Below, piece after piece: positions 14,001-25,253 of a stretch of DNA of 64,000 bases. The notes beneath the pieces were generated by a model. That model searched no databases and was not told the origin of the DNA. It worked only from the letters and a program-made list of their open reading frames with translations. Origin of the DNA: Macrocystis pyrifera (lineage: Eukaryota > Sar > Phaeophyceae > Laminariales > Laminariaceae). Position numbers and translations under genes: made by a program. Location of the stretch: NCBI GenBank assembly GCA_031763025.1, contig JASSKH010000010.1, forward strand, positions 11,053,427 to 11,117,426, read 5' to 3'. Position 1 is the first letter of the stretch, and every line of letters begins with the position of its first letter.

Positions 14001-14578
14001 AAGAACGTTTAGCGCCAGTCACCGATGTAGACTCACGCCTCTAAATAATTATAACTTGATTTGTTTTTAGCCGCATGTCCTCGCAGGAAACGCCTACGTA
14101 TCATGCGCATTCTCTGTGACGCGTCATGGCAGTGGTGCTTAGCATGGAGTGACTGCTCCCAACCCAACCCAACCATGACCCTGGACCTGGTCCTGACCGA
14201 TGTTGTCAACACCTCCTTAATGTCGTCAGCCTTTCGGTAATCCTTCTTTCTCCCGCATGCACGTGTTCTCATTGGCCAATGAAATCACACCTCGTGTAAT
14301 CATTGCCTCGATGCGAAGGGACTGCGGCCGCCGGCGTGCCAGCCTCGTCGACGCCGAGAGGGGGCCGTGAAGCGCCTGACCACCCGCTGCTGCTCGTGGG
14401 AACGGTCTCCGACCCCCGACATAGACACGTGGAACACTTTTCATTGGAACCCAAGGTAGCGGAAATCCGGGAGGGTTCGGGAGGGGGGGACGGGAAAGCC
14501 TACCGGAGGGAGCTGCACGACGCAGGCGTTTCCGAGAGTGCGGGCGGGGAACCGATCAGCTCCGCGAGCAACGTTTGA
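5083..14578 (+). CDS. SLC35/TPT-family transporter (SLC35C2-like)
   Basis: Multi-exon membrane transporter of the nucleotide-sugar/triose-phosphate translocator superfamily, closest in my reading to SLC35C2. Firm exons are 5083-5164, 8577-8773, 9048-9158, 10053-10217, 11069-11142, 12893-13006 and 13441-13531; a probable last exon is 14319-14578 (TGA). Splice phases agree between all neighbouring exons except across 11143-12892, where at least one exon is missing (a weak candidate is 12599-12641, reading PPFWSLLLVPYYFL). Diagnostic blocks are a first membrane helix with LTLLDKWLIT, then GFNAPLCLVMLTYF, the family signature as RSTVPIFVLLFSV (usually KSSxPxF), LKWTLSQ, TEFAFIKKVSSLSLCIIGVVK split by a loop, and LGEHLGG. 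The ATG at 5092 is the first in the first known exon, but an upstream exon is possible. Substrate is unknown; Golgi or ER is expected for the family. Confidence 0.85.
5435..6280. repeat. Diverged tandem duplication, ~422-bp unit
   Basis: Two copies lie head to tail inside the first transporter intron. The unit starts at 5435 and again at 5857, each with GTTCTCAGTTTT, CTCACTCGCATTATAGACCAA and later CACACCTATCTACGGCGAGC and GCAGGAGAGATGGCCTC. The 3' third is the best conserved. The second copy runs into an expanded CAG/CTG tract. No match to a known element is apparent. Confidence 0.8.
6250..6420. repeat. CAG/CTG/CAG triplet hairpin tract
   Basis: Interrupted CAG repeats (6250-6295), then CTG repeats (6310-6370), then CAG repeats again (6380-6415) follow each other, so the blocks can pair as long hairpins. 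It lies inside the 3.4-kb transporter intron. The Gln-, Ala- and Leu-rich open frames it creates on both strands are repeat artefacts. Confidence 0.8.
7160..7640 (+). other. GC-rich open block within an intron, unidentified
   Basis: A GC-rich island in the first transporter intron with an open frame at 7384-7638 giving a very hydrophilic, Ser/Arg/Lys-rich 84-residue sequence (for example SGRKSKREARKAKASG). No family recognised. It could be an exon of a nested gene, a transposon remnant, or just compositionally biased DNA. Confidence 0.2.
12039..12296. mobile_element. Cluster of MITE-1 copies
   Basis: Three pieces of the TA-flanked MITE lie side by side: a near-complete copy at about 12039-12146, a lone right half at about 12147-12186 ending CCCCCGTAATAG, and a second near-complete copy at about 12190-12296. 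Left ends read GGGGGCCCATAG or GGGGGAGTCCATAG and right ends GGACCCCCGT. The cluster sits in an intron of the transporter gene and suggests insertion of one copy next to or into another. Confidence 0.8.
12325..12432. repeat. 30-bp minisatellite
   Basis: About three and a half degenerate units of roughly 30 bp with the core GGACGGTTGCTGAGACCGT. It lies in an intron of the transporter gene, directly after the MITE-1 cluster. Confidence 0.75.
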
Positions 14579-15612
14579 GAGCACGGGATTTGTGAACGGA
14601 GTTTAATTTGTTGTGGGAGTGCCCGTGTTGGTTCCGTGAGGGAATTCAAGAGTGTTTAGCAAGGGTATGCTTCGAGTGTACTCTGGGGTACCCAGGTACG
14701 AAACCTGGTTGTTTGGGTCATACTCGCGTAGGTACCCGGGTACCGCCAGAGTGTATACCCGGGTACCCCCCGAGTTTATACCCGGGGTTTCCCCAGAGTA
14801 TATCGATATCGATATGCCCTACTGAACGCACCCTTGGGATTGCCTACCCTGACGGTACCGGAGGTAGATAATCGACGCAGCAAGTTGTTGCTGTTGTTGT
14901 CATTGCTGTTGTCAGATTAGCTCAGGTCCGAAATATTGAGTCCGTGGTCACATGACAGGCTCCAAAAAAATTGGAGCGCACCACCTCTGGTAAAAAGTCT
15001 GATAGCGTTGTTGCTGTGCATGAGTTGTTTTCGGTGGGTGAAGGATTTGTCTTTGATGCTTGAATCGATGTGCAAGCGGCGATGATAACACATGAATTGT
15101 GTTCGAAGGACATGTGTTTGACGTAGTGTAGGCCCTGGCTTGTAGGTTGTAGGCTGCCGCTGGTTTGTACGGAGATAACCGTTGAGACAGCCGTTGGCTT
15201 GTGGTCAGGCAGCTGTGTCCCTGGCTTGTAGGTAGACACCCGTGATCTTGACTTGTAGATAGCCATCCCTGTAAGCATACCGATGCCAATCATAAGTGTA
15301 CCAACATTGATAGTATTTGTAACCGGTCAATGTCTCCTGTCAGGTTTGCGGTGCCGACCTCGCATACTGATACTGTACATTCTCTTGTTTGAAGTTTTGT
15401 TCTGAAACGATTTTAGGATTCCATCCAGCCTCTGGTGTTGCCCCGTCGCCGTCCCTAGCTAAGCACGGCGATTTCCCTCTAAGACGTGCATTCTGAGATT
15501 TTCGGGGTGATTTAGTTAATATCCTCATGGCGGTTTTACAACCGTTCCGTTTTTGTCTTAAAATTTGTGTTAAATGTCGTGAGTGCTTCTAATTCTATCG
15601 AATATGCCATCA
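14579..15612. other. Intergenic, repeats only
   Basis: No gene seen. It contains the CCCGGGTA-rich repeat at 14675-14810 and a degenerate run of GGCTTGTAGGT-like units at about 15130-15270, which explains the open minus-strand frames there. Confidence 0.6.
14675..14810 (+). repeat. GTACCCGGGTAC-rich repeat, copy 1
   Basis: Sequence around TACTCTGGGGTACC, GTTGTTTGGGTCATAC and GTACCCGGGTACC has a related inverted copy at about 44530-44640. Within the copy the TATACCCGGG motif recurs. Nature unknown. Confidence 0.55.
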
Positions 15613-15825
15613 GCAGTGGTGGGTACCGGAACCGTATTGTACCGGAAATACCCTAATACGGTATTCCGGTATTTGTCATCCCCGCTGTGCTAAAGGCTGT
15701 ATATGACATAAACACACACTTACAGCGTAACAGAGCACCATAACGGGTAATAAAGCACAATTTATCGGTGATATGATTGATACCGAAAAATACCGTGTTC
15801 GGTATTTGTCACTCCCACTTTCTTC
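15613..15825. repeat. Palindromic TACCGGTAT-rich segment with hAT-like end
   Basis: It starts with CAGTGGTGGGTACCGGAACC, which resembles the CAGNGNTGGG terminus of many hAT elements, and contains inverted partners ending CCGGTATTTGTCATCCCCGCTG and CGGTATTTGTCACTCCCACT. It may be the 5' end of the neighbouring hAT element or a separate small hAT-type MITE. A related ACCGAAATACCGG-rich stretch lies at 18880-19020. Confidence 0.5.
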
Positions 15826-15989
15826 CTTAAAAAAAGGCTTTCAAATATTCACCTGGTATGTGGATAAATCGTACCAGGTATAAAAGAACGTTAGACCTTT
15901 CCGCTTACGACCTACAGCCGACAGGCCTACAGGCTGTTGCCCCTTCGTTTTGTGTGCTCCCTATCTGTGGCGTTGTTTCCCGGCGACCG

Positions 15990-17059
15990 TGATCTGTGAA
16001 CGGAATTGCCAGGCGGTCGGTAGGAGAAAAGAATATTCCTCTGTCATGCGCGACTCGATGGAGTTCGCATTATAATCAGACGGTGGCCCTCGAAGAGCAC
16101 CAACTCTCCATCGAGCAAACCATTTTGTGGATGAAGGACAAGCCGAACAAGCCAAGCATCGACTACAACGCCATATCGGCATTGGGCCAACACCAAAGCC
16201 TTGGTGGTTCTCAAGAAACTCGCGACTGCTGTCACCGTGTTGCAGGGGGGAAACTTCAGTAGAACAGCATGATGACCATGCTGTCTTCAAATGCTCCACT
16301 CCCACCATTGAGCTCTAGGCCACCGACCTCGAGCTGTCTCTCCATATGAAGCAAGCGGCGGACGCCATGTTCGAAAACTTTGGGAACCGCTTCGAGACAC
16401 CCAGGAACGCTCAAAAGATCGCCGCATTCTTGGACCCTCGCACAAAAAAGCTCAAGGGGTGCGGCGACTCGGAGAAACTCGACTACCGTCGGCTTGCGCT
16501 GCGAAGAAAAGTGGACGTCATCACTCGCTCCCTGCCCATCATAGACGGCGTCATGCCTGGTACCGAGGGCGAACTGGCCAGCGCGGTCGGCGCGGCGGGT
16601 CGGAGTTCTCTGGTGGACCGTAGCAAGAAGGTGGATGATTCGAGGTTGCTGTTCGCCGAGATGGTTGGAGACGCCGAGGACTCCTCCGACGAAGGAGAAG
16701 AGGAAACATTGGGCGGGGTTGCATCGCAGGAGAGGGCTCTGATTCAACGGAAGCAGAAGGCGGAGAACGAGATTTCGCGCTATTGCGAAGAAGTCCCCCT
16801 CAAAGGCGAAGCATCCTCGACAGACGTTTTGGACCGGTGACTCCAGAACAAGCGTAGATACCCTACGCTGTACAAGGTGGCGTGCATCTACCGAGCGGTA
16901 CCCGCCACATCCGCTTCTTCGGAGAGAGTGCTTTCCTCCGCAAGAAATATTGTCACCCAAAAAAGAATCAGGATGTCTCCTGAATCAGTGAACAGCCTGC
17001 CTGGTGTTTTAGTACGGATGCCACGAAGTAGGGTGCACAACTATGTTAGTGCGGTCTAG
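15990..17059 (+). pseudogene. Broken hAT-family DNA transposase
   Basis: The 3' two thirds of a hAT transposase survive as open pieces. An early piece (15996 onward) contains ATRWSSHYNQTV, matching the family's TRWNSxY block. A long frame at 16346-16840 contains AAFLDPRTKKL (the FLDPRxK block). The C-terminal dimerisation domain at 16841-17059 reads RYPTLYKVACIYRAVPATSA then SSERVLSSARNIVTQKR. Relative to the family the reading frame changes at least twice between about 16160 and 16330, where a TAG also lies at 16316-16318. A TGA at 16838-16840 interrupts an otherwise continuous frame just before the dimerisation domain, where the family has tryptophan (TGG to TGA). The N-terminal zinc-finger part was not found, so it is not functional as read. 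Confidence 0.85.
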
Positions 17060-17772
17060 CGTCGATAATCAACAAAAATGAGCATGCTTATTGTTTCTTA
17101 CCAGGTATACAAGTATGGGTTTTGCCTAACTGTACGTAGAGTAGGTGTAACAGATATATATATATATATATATGTGTGTTTTTTTCTAGGGTTTGGACAA
17201 ACGTGTTTTGTAATTATTATTATTTTTAATTCGGGGAGACGAATAGAATAGGTGTAAAAAAACATGTACCAGGTATATACATATACTCGTATATATTTTC
17301 TTTTTCTTTTTCTAGAGTATGGACGAAAAATTATTTTATCTTTTTTTTAATTAGGGGGAGACGAAATGCGCGAGGCTTGAAATAGACTAGAATGAATGGT
17401 CGTGTAGCCAGTAGCCAGTGGTATACTCTGTACTTCACTTATGACAACGTATTCAAGTATATTCAAGACCGATGAAAAACGAAAGCAGTCTCCATCCATC
17501 TTCTCTTTTGTCCGGTTTTCCAGACTATTGCGGGGTCCGTGACCTGTTGCCATGATAATACAGGAGAAACTCGGGGCTTCCAAATCGGGCAATGTAAGGA
17601 CGTGACAGACCGCGTGAAACATAAAATCGGTACGTACTGGTTGCAGTTGCATTGAAACCAATGCCGGTTGCTGCATCGAGCCCTGTTCGTGGTCTATCTT
17701 GCTTTCCGTAGCTTTCGTTATTAGTTAGTTAGTTTGGCTTGGTTTTTTAGTAGCTCCCATTTGCTGTCTCGA

Positions 17773-18130
17773 AGTACGCTCTTTTCCGCCTTGTTGTGTA
17801 GTCGTGTTGTCGTGTTTCCTCAAAGTAATTTCGGTTTTTCTCTCCGGCTCCTTGACGCTCTTTTGTTTTCTACCTGATACTATTTTAATTTGGTTCGTTC
17901 GTGTATACCTTATTTTTCTATTTCTCTCTTTCGTCGACTACCTGGTCACATAGTACGCTCTTTTCCGCCTTGTTGTGTAGTCGTGTTGTCGTGTTTCCTC
18001 AAAGTAATTTCGGTTTTTCTCTCCGGCTCCTTGACGCTCTTTTGTTTTCTACCTGATACTATTTTAATTTGGTTCGTTCGTGTATACCTTATTTTTCTAT
18101 TTCTCTCTTTCGTCGACTACCTGGTCACAT
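17773..18130. repeat. Exact 179-bp tandem duplication
   Basis: The segment beginning AGTACGCTCTTTTCCGCC at 17773 repeats at 17952 with no difference that I could find over 179 bp, ending GACTACCTGGTCACAT in both copies. Identity implies a very recent duplication or an assembly artefact. Confidence 0.95.
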
Positions 18131-18295
18131 ATATTAGAAAAACAAAAGAAACGATAGCTGTGATGGAGGATTTTTAATCGAAACTCATTTTTGCATGCTG
18201 CGTGGGATACTTTTCTTTTTTTTTGCGCCCCAGAGAGCGAGAGGAAACCCCTGTCCACAGTTATATTTCTCTACAGTAGTGGTAGCTTTCGTGTA

Positions 18296-18520
18296 CGTAC
18301 CGGCTCGAACCCGGTTGGTTTCTTCCACCTTAGTCGGACCTATCTCTGACCGCACGCGTGCCGTCATCAAACAGGGTTTACTCCGAGGATGTAGGCACCT
18401 GAGTCTAAATCTTATCTCTCCCCATTCAGGTAGTGTAGGAGTTGAACCCACTAACATCTCTCAGTAGAATCCCAGCTTGACTTAGTGCACGAGTTACCCT
18501 ACAATACCCACCTGGGCGTT
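18296..18520 (-). other. Two tRNA-like T-arm/B-box motifs, possible SINE
   Basis: On the minus strand ACCGGGTTCGAGCCGGT (18299-18315) forms a perfect 5-bp T-stem with a 7-nt loop and a good Pol III B box. A second T-arm, GTGGGTTCAACTCCTAC (18435-18451), has five pairs including one G-U. I could not fold a complete cloverleaf around either. The pair may be a tRNA-derived SINE or worn tRNA fragments. Confidence 0.35.
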
Positions 18521-21500
18521 GGTGCGTGGGATATTTCGATCGCGTGTGCTACGGGTTTTCAGGGGAACAAAATCTAACAGCTGTGTAACTCAGAGGATGT
18601 ACAGATACACGGTGTACGATATACTTCCTGAAGGTGTTGTGCAGAAGGCCAGCAGAGATCCAGTCCAAGCCTGATGCTCGCGCTGCTCATTTGATGCACG
18701 TATAATATACGTACCAGGTAGTATATAGCTTTTTTTATTGACCTTTCTTCTCTGTAAGGATAAAGAAGCAGCACGTACATTGCGTGTGCTGGGTGCTGGG
18801 TATCGACGAGTATAAACACAGATTCATACAGCTGTACACAGCAATGCAACGGTGAAGCGGACGCGATTGCCCTGAATACGAAAATAGTACCGAGACAACT
18901 CTGGTATCTATACCGATATCGATGTTCTGGAATACCGAGATATACCGAAACGAAATACCGGTACGCGTATACCAGGTAAGATTTTGTGCAATACCGGAAA
19001 ATACCGGGAAAGTACCGTACTTGTTTTTTATCAACGGTATTTTGAAAAATATCGACCGTCCGTTATTCGAAGCCGGTATACAACAATGAACTATCGGGTG
19101 GAACTCGAGTCAGGTGCTCTTTTTGACCGTGTATGGGGGTTTTGTTTTGTGGACATGGCGTGTTTGTTTGCGTCGCTGCAGGGTACGGGGTATGTCGGTC
19201 GTTGTAAAGATCACAGTAGTATCACTTCATGGGTACCTGGTATGTGTCACTCGACCGTATGCTGCCCGTGCTTCGTACCACGAGTATTGCATGCGCTTTG
19301 GTTTTAACGTCAGAATAAATTTGGTAGCTTCAGAGACGATAAATCAACTCAGGAGGATCACAATGATACGATGAAGGCTTCACACTGATACTTTAGTATA
19401 TTGTGTATGTGCAGATTTCACCTGTGAAAAACGTTGCGTCTAAAATGTCGAAGAGCGAGGGAAACTTATGTCTTCCTTTACCATGAGCATAGCCGCCGCG
19501 TTTCTCCATTCTATTGTGCACCCATAATCCAGCCTAATTGTTTTTTGCTGCTGGTGTAGGAGTAAGTAGTGACGTATTTCCACTCTTATTTTTGGTTTCA
19601 CGACGAAGGAGTTCGTCTCAAAACCGAAGTCGCATCATCGTCTTACTATAATAACACTTTTTTATGCAACTAACTACTACATACAGACAGTAACTGCTGT
19701 GACAATTTGTTAACTAGCTTCATCCCATTGTCGGGGCCAAAACAAAATCCAAGCGGAGACTCCACTTGACATCGTGCGTAAGCATTGCTGGCTTGCTTGA
19801 AAGACCAACTATCATGAGAAATTTTTGAAGGGCTCCATAAGAACCGTTTTTTTTGCTGAAAACCCGCGATTTACTCGGCTGTCAAAAAATACCGGTAAAC
19901 TCCTCAGGATGCTCCCCTTGATTTTGCGAGAGCTTTCTTGAGCAGTTTTCCTTTGCTCCAGAGTCGTAGTTGAACTGTTCGTCCATATTGCCAGTTCTGA
20001 GGACATCATAATTTTTCACGAAAAATCTTTGAATATCAAACATTTCTGGCCCCAGTTCTGACAATCTTATTTTTGACCCTCCAGAGAAAACTGATTGGCT
20101 GCTCTAAAAATCAAAGTAAGACTCTGGAGAAACGGACGGATAATTCTTCAGGAAAGCTCTAGGAAACTGCCGGGAGCAATCTGAGGCTACCGATGTTTTT
20201 CACCGTCCCACCGAGTAAAACGCGTGTATTCGGCCGAAAAACTCAGTTCCTGGAGCCCAGAAATAATTCCCTATTACGACTCGTAAGTGTATCCTCGATA
20301 CGGATGCGTGAGCAGTGATCACGTGATGAGTCAGCCAAATGAACCACGAATATAAATACATGCTGTGCGCGCATGAGCTGACTCTGACTTCATTCCACAA
20401 TAATGACGACTGGGGTCTCTGAGACGGAACCTCGTTTTGGGTATGTTCCTTTGTCCGATCGAAGAACTCACCAACTCATCAAAATAACGATCAAAACAGC
20501 AGCAAAAAACATAACGGCGAGGACGACGATATTTGAGTCCACTTTCAGCGTTTTCGGCTCGTGTCAAGTTTTGCCCGCTATCCCCGCGTCAAGACGTAAA
20601 AATACCTAGCAATAATCCAATACCGACTGGATCCTCATGCATCGATCGCACCGCCCCGCTCCTAAAATAGCAAATTGAAGACCCTCAAGCCGTCTATTGG
20701 TGAGGCCTTTGTGGTCCGCCCCGGAATTCTGAAGGACACACGGTACGGTCACCTATCGAATTGCCACAAACGGAAGGAGACCGCTTACTCGACCGGGGGC
20801 CGAGGTGAAATATTAATATTTTATTTTCCTTTTCGCTGAATAGCTGAAACACGTGCCAAGGGTTAAATTCCATCTGGTCTCAAGTCTGTGGCAACATAAA
20901 TCGTATGATACCACCAAAGTTCGGGCTGGAACAGGCCAGCTGCGTTATCCGTCCATCAGTCAGCCCGTCAAGCCTTGGGCATAGGCTGCGGGTGCCGCTG
21001 GTCTCATTAACAATATATTTGAGTGCTCGATGCTGCCTGCGGCTTTTATTGCCGTACTGGTAGGCGCAAGAAGAAAATAAGAAGCCATCGAATAAACGTG
21101 TTGAAAGCGCTACTCGTACAACCAAGTCACGGTGCAGCGAGCAACTCGGTCCATCGCTGTCTGCCCATCAAGCATGACTTACCATAACAAGAGAGGCAAT
21201 CCAACCAGAGCACGATAGCCACGGAAGCAACCGCACTATCACCCGGCGCAGCCCGCTACACGGTCGCTCAAGAAAAACTGAAGACAAGCAGCTATCAACC
21301 CCCATCTGCGGGCCGCGCGGGAAAACACGCCTGCTGCGTGTTTCCTTCCAGGCCTGGCGACCGCCAGCGACGACCACAACACAAGCCCCGACAACATCGA
21401 CATCCGCTGTCTGCGGACATCAAGTCCCCTCCCCAACTCTCCCATCTCTCCCGCTCAGCTCCCTACTCATAGCAAAAGTGGTCCCCTTCATTCATAGAGT

Positions 21501-21661
21501 GCGCAGCCCAGGCAAAACGTTACGTACGCTCAGCCGTAACGCTTGGTCGATACGCTCACGCCCTATCGTGCCCGCAGCTCGGGAAGACGCTACGCCCAGA
21601 TGTTATGCTTAGTCGTACGCCTATAAACGTTACGCATAGTCGTGAAGCTAATAGGTTATGC

Positions 21662-24600
21662 TTAGGCCTCCGCTGCCTTGGCGGCCATGGACTCCGGCGT
21701 TGATACGAAAGGCACCGCCGCCGCTGCCGCCACCTCTGCGGGCGCCGCCTCCACAACCTCCTCCTCCGCGCCCCCCTCGGCGCCATCCGATTGACTCTCG
21801 CTCTCGACCGCGGCCTGAGGCTTGGGTAGGGTAGACTCGTCGTATTCGATGTTCTCCCACCTCCGTGCAACGGGGGCCGCTTTGACAACGACTTCACCGT
21901 CGAAGTAAACGACCTCCCTCTTCTTCTGAGGGCGGCATTTGCCGTACGTGTGCCTGTGAGAGGGGAGAGGGTGGCCGGGGGGGGGGGGGGGTCGGTAGGT
22001 GTTGGTGGAGGGTCGATGGCATTCTAGGGGTGGACTGGCGGCATGTTTGGGGGTGGGGCGACGGCATGTTTGGGGCGGACCGACGGCAAGTTTGGAGTGG
22101 ACCGACGGCACGTTTGAGGGTGATCCGACGGCATCTTTTCAGTGGACCGATGGCATGCTTGGGATGGATCGAAGGCATGCTCGGAGTTGACCGACGGTAT
22201 GTTTGGGGGCGGACCGACGGCATGTTGAAGGATGGGCAGAAGGCCTGTTTGGGTTCGACAGTATCGCCGTGTGCCCTGTACGATAGTTCGTCTGCCTGAT
22301 ACCATGAGTAGCCAAGGACACAATACACGTCGAGGAAGTCTAAAACACACACATAAAAATGAGAAATTATCTGGGTGTTTTTTTCGCGGGTAAGTCATCG
22401 GGTGAGGGCACGAGAGCACGCACCACCATTTAGAGAACCAGGTATGCACTGCAGCGGTACGAGTAGACCCTAATCAGGTAGGGCTGAGAGTTGGCTTACT
22501 ACAGCACGATAACTACACTAATGCCAGGTATTGCCAATAGTTGGGTGGCGGAGTAAGCCGACTGACTGACCCGAGTCTTTGAAACAAAAAAGCACGCCGA
22601 GCCACAAGCGCGCCATAGGAGTCAGGAAGTTACCGCGCGCAATCAACTGAAAAGTAGTACCTAGCCAACTAAAAACTGGTCAGCAACATGACGTGATTAA
22701 GCTCACAGCCCTAATCATAGATAAATACCGGCAGGAACTACACTCGCGCAAATGGCCGTTGGCTCGATGGATCACCTCATGCGCTTGCCCTTTGTTGTGC
22801 GGGTGTCTCCCCTCCCCATGACAATCACCTGAACGATACAATAACATGCCGTACAAAACGGATACATGGACACGACGGCGGGCCGTACACCGTGCAGTCA
22901 GTTAGACGTGGTATCATACATGGGACAGCAAAGCGAGAGTCGCCACGAACTATCACCCCCTCCAGGTATCAAAACATCATACCAGGCATGACTATGAATA
23001 CAGGCATAGTCAAGTCTACAGTAGTATCTACGTATCAAAATATCGAGAATAGCACCCGAAGTGACATGCGTGTCGTGAAAATTGCTTGCATTGTAAATCG
23101 GGTACTAACCAGCGCCGGATTGGTGCCGTATTGGTGCTCTGTCGCTGCTGTACCAATGGTATGTGTAACCGTTGCTGCAGCCGTCGTTGTTTTCGACCCT
23201 TTTCGACTCTGATTTCAACATTGCCCCAAAGAGGTCTATGGCACCTTCTGCCAGTTGCTACTGCTGTACCATTTACGACGCGTTCCACTCACCGACTCTG
23301 TCAGCCTAATGTAATGTGATGTATGCGTAATATATATAGCAGTAGTACCATGGAGTGTCTGTCGAGTATCTGTGTCACTGACGAGCATACACGACGACGG
23401 TGTACGACAGACACAGGGTAAGACTACAACAGTACAACAGTAAGACGCGCGAACAGAACGGCGCCCATGAACCGGATTCGAATCGAGACGCAGATCACAC
23501 ACACACGCCGACCACCAACACGCAACACCAGGCGTAACATCACGTACAATTCGTCATCTCTCACGCTCTCTGTCGAGAATGAACTCGCTATATATTCATG
23601 TTGTGGCAGTGAAAATTAAGCTTGTGCAAGGGGTACACATTGAGGAACTCCCAACGCTAAGAGTACGTATAACTATTACTATTAATATTATGTCAAGTCT
23701 GTGAATGGACGGTCGTCCGTCAGAGACCTGTAGTCTCCGTTTAATAGATCGACACCGTGCACCGTACGTATGGTACGTCTTTTGTGAGGTGTGACGGCGG
23801 ACGCTAGAATCGCCGGGATTTCCGCTAAGGCTGCCGGCTGCTGCGCTTTGACCACGTGCACCAGTTGGTGTGCGTTTCCCATAACCGGGAAGAGATGGAA
23901 GCGGCAAATTTTCAGCTCGGCTCGAACTCTACCTGACAATCTGTCTTTTGACGCATCTGTCCAAAAAAGGTCTCGCGATCGAGTTCACAGATTCATCTCC
24001 CGTAGAGAGTCTGATACTGAGAGGTAGGGGAACTTGGACGTGATGCCTCGTGCTCTGGTGCTGCGTGTCAGTCGGCGTACATACAGAATTCAAACGTAAC
24101 CCTCGATTTCGTGGAGAGTATCACCGCCGTGACGTCGTCTGCGTGCGACTCGTACTCACTACCGCTGTAAAGCTTGCAATGCCTCCCCACTCCCGACGCC
24201 TGTATCACTACAATCCAACATCTGACTATTATCCATAGCTATGCTATTTTTGATATTTTGTGTACGGGTGTAGACTACTACAGTAAGCTAGCTACCTGGC
24301 ACGTGCATATCCACATGTGTATCGTACCAGTACATCACCACAGCAGCAGTCCACCTGTCCAAACGAAGCCGATGGGTTGTGTCGAACACAAGACGTCAAC
24401 TCGTCATTGCAAAGCTGGATTCGACGTTGGACTTGGTGGCTTGGTACGTGTGCAACCTACAAAAAACACATGATTTCCAGTCCTCGACATTTTTATATTA
24501 TTTTGAGCATCCCGCACCGTCCGCGTGAAACACGCTACCCGCGCAAGCCACCTAACCATACTTCCCTACACGAGCACGCCATACACCCTCCAAACAGCGT

Positions 24601-24939
24601 GGGCTCAACCAAGCAACCGCTGTCTCGGCGCCCCCTCCCCATCGGCATCGCCCTCTCACCTGCACGTCAACGCGAGCCTCACGCAGTCATAACTGGACAA
24701 AATCGCACACACCACGTATACAGACAATCGCACCCCCACTCTCAGCTACAAAACGTTAAACCATAATCAAGAGGTACCGAGCTTCTACCCTGGGCGAACC
24801 GTGCCTTCATTCACACCTGGGAGGTAGAGGCGCGCGTGGGTCGGCCAGAGATGATCTTAGACGGCCCGGGCACGAAGAAAGCAGAGGCTGCCGTCATGAG
24901 GGCAACGACCAAACCGAGGGTGGCGAGGGCTCCGTGCAT
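21662..24939 (-). CDS. Putative plastid-targeted protein, unknown function
   Basis: Proposed four-exon gene of about 201 residues: 24939-24817, 23915-23777, 22339-22260 and 21925-21662 (TAA). The start ATG was chosen because it opens a hydrophobic leader (residues 1-20) followed directly by ASAFF at residues 18-22, the plastid signature with cleavage before Phe21. The middle exons read plausibly (GNAHQLVHVVKAQQPAALAE; FLDVYCVLGYSWYQADELSY), and the last exon starts KKREVVYFDGEVVVKAAP and ends in an acidic, Ala/Glu-rich tail. Phases match in this model, but the acceptor at 23916-23917 and the donor at 22259 are weak; a GC donor at 22244 would add five residues. The family is not recognised. 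The first and last exons are the most secure. Confidence 0.5.
21977..22250. repeat. 24-bp minisatellite with G15 tract
   Basis: About ten degenerate units of 24 bp with the core GGACCGACGGCATGTTTGG follow a run of 15 G residues at 21977-21991. It fills the last proposed intron of the minus-strand plastid gene, so repeat-length change here could shift the distance between exons. The Pro/Ser/Arg-rich open frames across it are repeat artefacts. Confidence 0.8.
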
Positions 24940-25253
24940 GGTAAAAGCCGGACTCCGCAGAAAGCGAGGAGCGCGAATGGGAGATCTGTCGGCTGTAGCA
25001 CGAGGAAGACTTGGGCCTAGCGCGCCGAGAGTCTTTGGGTCGGGTGGTACGGGTGGAGGCTCTTCTCGTTCTTCTCTGAGGTCGCTTTTATGTGTCAGCA
25101 ACCGGGGTCATGGTATATGTTGAAGAACGCCTGCTCGCAACCGGAACTCCCTATTTCGCAGACTGCGAGCTTGAGGGCTTCGTCCCGGTTGTAGTCGTGG
25201 GCAGTCCAACAAGTACTAAACGATCTAGTATTCAAGCTCGCTTTGGACAAGGG
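24940..25253. promoter_or_regulatory. Divergent promoter region between two plastid genes
   Basis: Only 314 bp separate the ATG of the minus-strand putative plastid protein (24939) from the ATG of the plus-strand methyltransferase (25254). Both 5' UTRs and any promoters must lie here. No TATA box is clear. The arrangement suggests a shared bidirectional promoter, which is inference. Confidence 0.5.

Larger units (their letters stand above)
17060..21661. other. Intergenic, no supported gene
   Basis: No host gene recognised over 4.6 kb. Contents I can name are a TA dinucleotide run near 17153-17172, the exact tandem duplication at 17773-18130, tRNA-like T-arms at 18299-18451, the palindromic TACCGG-rich stretch at 18880-19020, and a GC-richer block at 20900-21500 whose minus-strand frames stay open but match nothing I know. 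Confidence 0.6.
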
